From the NCBI RefSeq assembly GCF_900547205.1, contig NZ_URFY01000021.1, forward strand, positions 1-64,000: 64,000 nucleotides of DNA, read 5' to 3'. A program made the position numbers and the translations under genes. The notes below the pieces were generated by a model. That model was not told the DNA's origin and ran no database searches. It worked only from the letters and a program-made list of their open reading frames with translations. This document shows positions 61,591 to 64,000 of the stretch, piece after piece. The first letter of the stretch is position 1. Every line of letters begins with the position of its first letter. The stretch is from an uncultured Bacteroides sp. (GTDB taxonomy: Bacteria > Bacteroidota > Bacteroidia > Bacteroidales > Bacteroidaceae).

Positions 61591-61609
61591 TTCTCCCGTC
61601 AACACTTGA

Positions 61610-62800
61610 TTACAGTTTACTTTTATAAATCCTCGCCATCGCCTTCTGGTACTGATTCTCCAGTTGCAGGTAGTTCTGATGGCTCTGATAGATAACGGAT
61701 ACTTCCACAAAATACTCAATCATGCTGATTTGTCCGCCCGTCAAAGCCTGTTTCAATAGTGCAAGGTCTTGCTGCGACTGGAAGGTTTTCCGGTATTCCT
61801 CCATAGAAGTGTGCAGAGTTTTGGCTTCGCGGTAAAGCTGAGTAAGCTCAGATTCCACTTGCAGAGTGGCGTTATCCTTTTGCAAGTCGATGTTCAAAGC
61901 TTGCGCTTTAGCTATTTTCACCTTATTCCGGTTTTCGAAAAGGGGGAAAGAAAAGCCGACCACTACCCCGTTGAACGGTGTTCCCGATTCCGTGTTCCGT
62001 CGGTAGCCAAGCTCAAGTTTCGGTAGCCACTGCGATTTGTTGACGGTGATTTGTTTGCGGGCAGCAAGGCTTTCGCTGCCAAGAGCCAGCAGGGTACGGT
62101 CCGCAGCCATCACTTCAGATTTCAGCATTTGATAATCGGCAGGAAAAGGCACGGCGGGATACTGGCTTTCTTCAAAGACAATAGGGATGTTGCCGTTCAA
62201 TGTATTCAGTTCCTGCAATTTATTGCGCAGTGCAGTTTCGTTCAGCGAAGTTTCCGTTTTCACGTTCAGCAGTTCCAGATTGATTTTATTCGTTTCAAGA
62301 GCGTTCGCGTCTCCGGTCTGTAGGCGTCGGGCATACATCTTGGCAAGTTCTTCCGCATTGTGCAGACGGTCTTCCAAAATCTGCTTCTGCTGGCGGAGCA
62401 TGATGATATCCAAGCAAAGTTCTTTGGCTTGCAACAGTTTGTCTTGGCGGAAAACGCCAGCCTGACCGTCGTAAGCACCAGCCTTCAGGCGGTTCAGTTT
62501 GCTGCGGGTAGCATACAAACTGGGGAAATCGAAACTTTGCGAAACCACGAGCTCGCCGATGGTTTCGTTTTTGTCCTTCGCACCCCAGAGGTGAGAATAA
62601 GAGAGGGTAGGGTCTGCCAGATTATTATCCGTCTTGGCTTCCAACTTTTGCGAAGCGGTCAGTTGCGCATTGGCTTGCAACTCTTTATTGTTCGATTCGA
62701 TATTCTTCAATACCTGTTCGATGCCGCTTTGGGCGTGCACTTCGCCCATAAGGGCGAAGAGTGCAGAGCCTATAATAGTACTTATTATTATTCGTTTCAT
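61610..62800 (-). CDS. TolC-family outer-membrane efflux protein
   Basis: 396 residues with a signal peptide (MKRIIISTIIGSALFALMGEVHAQ). The body is a TolC/CusC-type helical repeat: long amphipathic helices around 30-190 and 215-396, with LADPTLSYSHLWGAKDKNETIGELVVSQSFDFPSLY and VVGFSFPLFENRNKVKIAKAQ, the two equivalent beta-strand entry points. It is short for the family. It lies 19 bases after the CusA/CzcA-type pump gene, so it is the outer-membrane channel of that system; the adaptor protein is not in the window. Confidence 0.9.
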   Translation of the reverse strand: MKRIIISTIIGSALFALMGEVHAQSGIEQVLKNIESNNKELQANAQLTASQKLEAKTDNNLADPTLSYSHLWGAKDKNETIGELVVSQSFDFPSLYATRSKLNRLKAGAYDGQAGVFRQDKLLQAKELCLDIIMLRQQKQILEDRLHNAEELAKMYARRLQTGDANALETNKINLELLNVKTETSLNETALRNKLQELNTLNGNIPIVFEESQYPAVPFPADYQMLKSEVMAADRTLLALGSESLAARKQITVNKSQWLPKLELGYRRNTESGTPFNGVVVGFSFPLFENRNKVKIAKAQALNIDLQKDNATLQVESELTQLYREAKTLHTSMEEYRKTFQSQQDLALLKQALTGGQISMIEYFVEVSVIYQSHQNYLQLENQYQKAMARIYKSKL

Positions 62801-62819
62801 ACGTAAATTCTTACTTTAA

Positions 62820-64000
62820 TCAATCGATCTGTTCCTTTTCGGTTTCCACAGCCACGTTCTCATTTCCTTTCCGATGCATCATCAGGTAAACGATGGGTAC
62901 GATGAAACCGTTGAGGAAGGTAGAAGTTAATAAACCACCTAAGATTACTTTCGCCATCGGACTTTGTATCTCATTGCCCGGCAGGTCGCCGCCCAGAGCC
63001 AACGGAATCAGTGCCAAAGCAGACGACAGAGCCGTCATTAAAATCGGATTCAGTCGGTCGAGAGAACCCTGAATGACGCTGTTGTATACGTCCAGTCCCT
63101 CTTCTTGCTGCAAGTGGTTGTAGTGGCTGATTAGCAACATACCGTTACGGGTAGCAATACCGAACAGGGAGATGAAACCGATGATGGCAGGGATGCTGAC
63201 TTCTCCGGTGGTGATGACCAGTGCAAACACGCCGCCAATCAGTGCCAACGGCAGATTGAGCAAGATAACACCGGATTCTTTGACACTGCGGAATTCATGA
63301 TAAAGCAGCAGAAAGATAATGACAATGCTGATAAATGAGGTCAGAGCCAATGTGCGGCTTGCCGCCTGTTCGCTTTCAAACTGTCCGCCGTATTCGATGT
63401 GATACCCTTCGGGTAATTGAACGGTTTGGTCGATGCGCGCCTGAATGTCATTCACCACGCTCCGGAGGTCGCGGTCGGCAACGTTCGCCGAGATAACGAT
63501 TTTCCGTTTTACATTCTCACGGTTAATTGTATTCGGTCCCATTGCAGATACCACTTCCGCTACGTAGCTCAGCGGAACTTTGCGTCCGTCGCTGGTATCT
63601 ACCATCAGGTTGCGGATTTTCTCCATTTCGTCACGTGCGCTGTCTTTCACTTTCACGATAAGGTCGAAACTCTTACCCTGTTCGTAGACCTGCGAGATGA
63701 CTTTTCCCGCTAAGGCAACATTCACATATTCCGAGAACTCCGGCAGTGTGATGCCGAACTTAGCCAGCATTTCCCGTCTGGGCTGTATTTTCAATTGCGG
63801 GCGTTCTATTTGCTGCTCCACGTTCAGGTCGGCAATGCCCGGAATATCACTAATCTCGCTTTTAATCTGATTGCCGAGCGAGAACATCTTGTTCAGGTCG
63901 TCTCCGAACAACTTAATGGCGATATTCGCTTTTGTGCCCGATAGCATGGCGTCGATACGGTGGCTGATAGGCTGTCCGATTTCGATATTAGCCCCTGTAA
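62820..64000 (-). CDS. CusA/CzcA-type heavy-metal RND efflux pump, C-terminal part (5' end outside window)
   Basis: The frame is open to the window edge; residues before the first Met (at 63947) read TGANIEIGQPISHRIDA, matching the family's sequence before LLSG, so the gene begins to the right of the window. The visible 393 or so residues cover the second half: GTKANIAIKLFGDDLNKM, the porter part, FGIATRNGMLLISHYNHLQQEEG, ALSSALALIPLALGGDLPGNEIQSPMAKVILGGLLTSTFLNGFIVPIVYLMM. The C-terminal helices drive proton-coupled export, probably of a metal cation such as Cu, Zn or Co. Specificity is not determined. Confidence 0.93.
   Translation of the reverse strand, partial: TGANIEIGQPISHRIDAMLSGTKANIAIKLFGDDLNKMFSLGNQIKSEISDIPGIADLNVEQQIERPQLKIQPRREMLAKFGITLPEFSEYVNVALAGKVISQVYEQGKSFDLIVKVKDSARDEMEKIRNLMVDTSDGRKVPLSYVAEVVSAMGPNTINRENVKRKIVISANVADRDLRSVVNDIQARIDQTVQLPEGYHIEYGGQFESEQAASRTLALTSFISIVIIFLLLYHEFRSVKESGVILLNLPLALIGGVFALVITTGEVSIPAIIGFISLFGIATRNGMLLISHYNHLQQEEGLDVYNSVIQGSLDRLNPILMTALSSALALIPLALGGDLPGNEIQSPMAKVILGGLLTSTFLNGFIVPIVYLMMHRKGNENVAVETEKEQID

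Overview
The window looks like chromosomal DNA of a gut Bacteroides species (order Bacteroidales). The evidence is a SusC/SusD pair with lipoprotein partners, TonB-dependent receptors with an N-terminal carboxypeptidase-regulatory-like domain, many -7 boxes of the Bacteroides form TAnnTTTG, a near absence of Shine-Dalgarno sites, and typical Bacteroidales housekeeping neighbours. I do not assign a species.

Layout. Positions 1-54 look like the 3' end of a group II intron. Next come a UPF1-like helicase (-) and the oxidative TCA branch acnA-icd-gltA (2136-7069, +). The centre is a large cobalamin region (7283-25678): two fused corrin-ring genes on the minus strand (cbiJ-cbiD, cbiG-cbiF); a cobalamin riboswitch with a BtuB-like receptor and cbiL; a long plus-strand run cbiH-cbiC, cbiE-cbiT, cbiA, pduO-type adenosyltransferase, cbiP, cobD, cbiB; and a converging minus-strand run cobU-cobT-cobS-cobC. 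After a cytidylate-kinase-like gene and an AspT/YidE-type transporter comes the B12-dependent methylmalonyl-CoA mutase pair mutA-mutB (28579-32629), so B12 supply and one of its main users lie close together.

After a gene-free AT-rich stretch (32630-33420) with two copies of a palindrome lies a SusC/SusD-type operon (33421-40876): an IPT/NHL surface lipoprotein, SusC, SusD and a DUF1735-type lipoprotein, with no degradative enzyme. Then follow topB, pfkA, ispH, cmk, tonB, a polyprenyl diphosphate synthase, a conserved unknown gene, tatD, tRNA-Ser(GGA) and an energy-transduction operon exbB - four-helix membrane protein - exbD - exbD. This energises TonB-dependent receptors such as the two found here.

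The last part holds an acetyltransferase, an M64-type peptidase, an Lrp/AsnC regulator, thyA-folA, a phospholipase-D-family protein, an ECF sigma factor between two membrane-protein genes, an rRNA m5C methyltransferase, and the start of a TolC plus CusA/CzcA-type efflux system cut by the window edge.

The most striking non-coding signal is a family of four dispersed intergenic inverted repeats (4381-4492, 43255-43408, 60909-61030, 61449-61590). Their arms are built of an octamer, (A/G)GCA(C/T)ATT, whose number in the right arm varies between copies. One copy supplies the last codons and the stop of the aconitase gene. I found no CRISPR array, prophage or complete insertion sequence.
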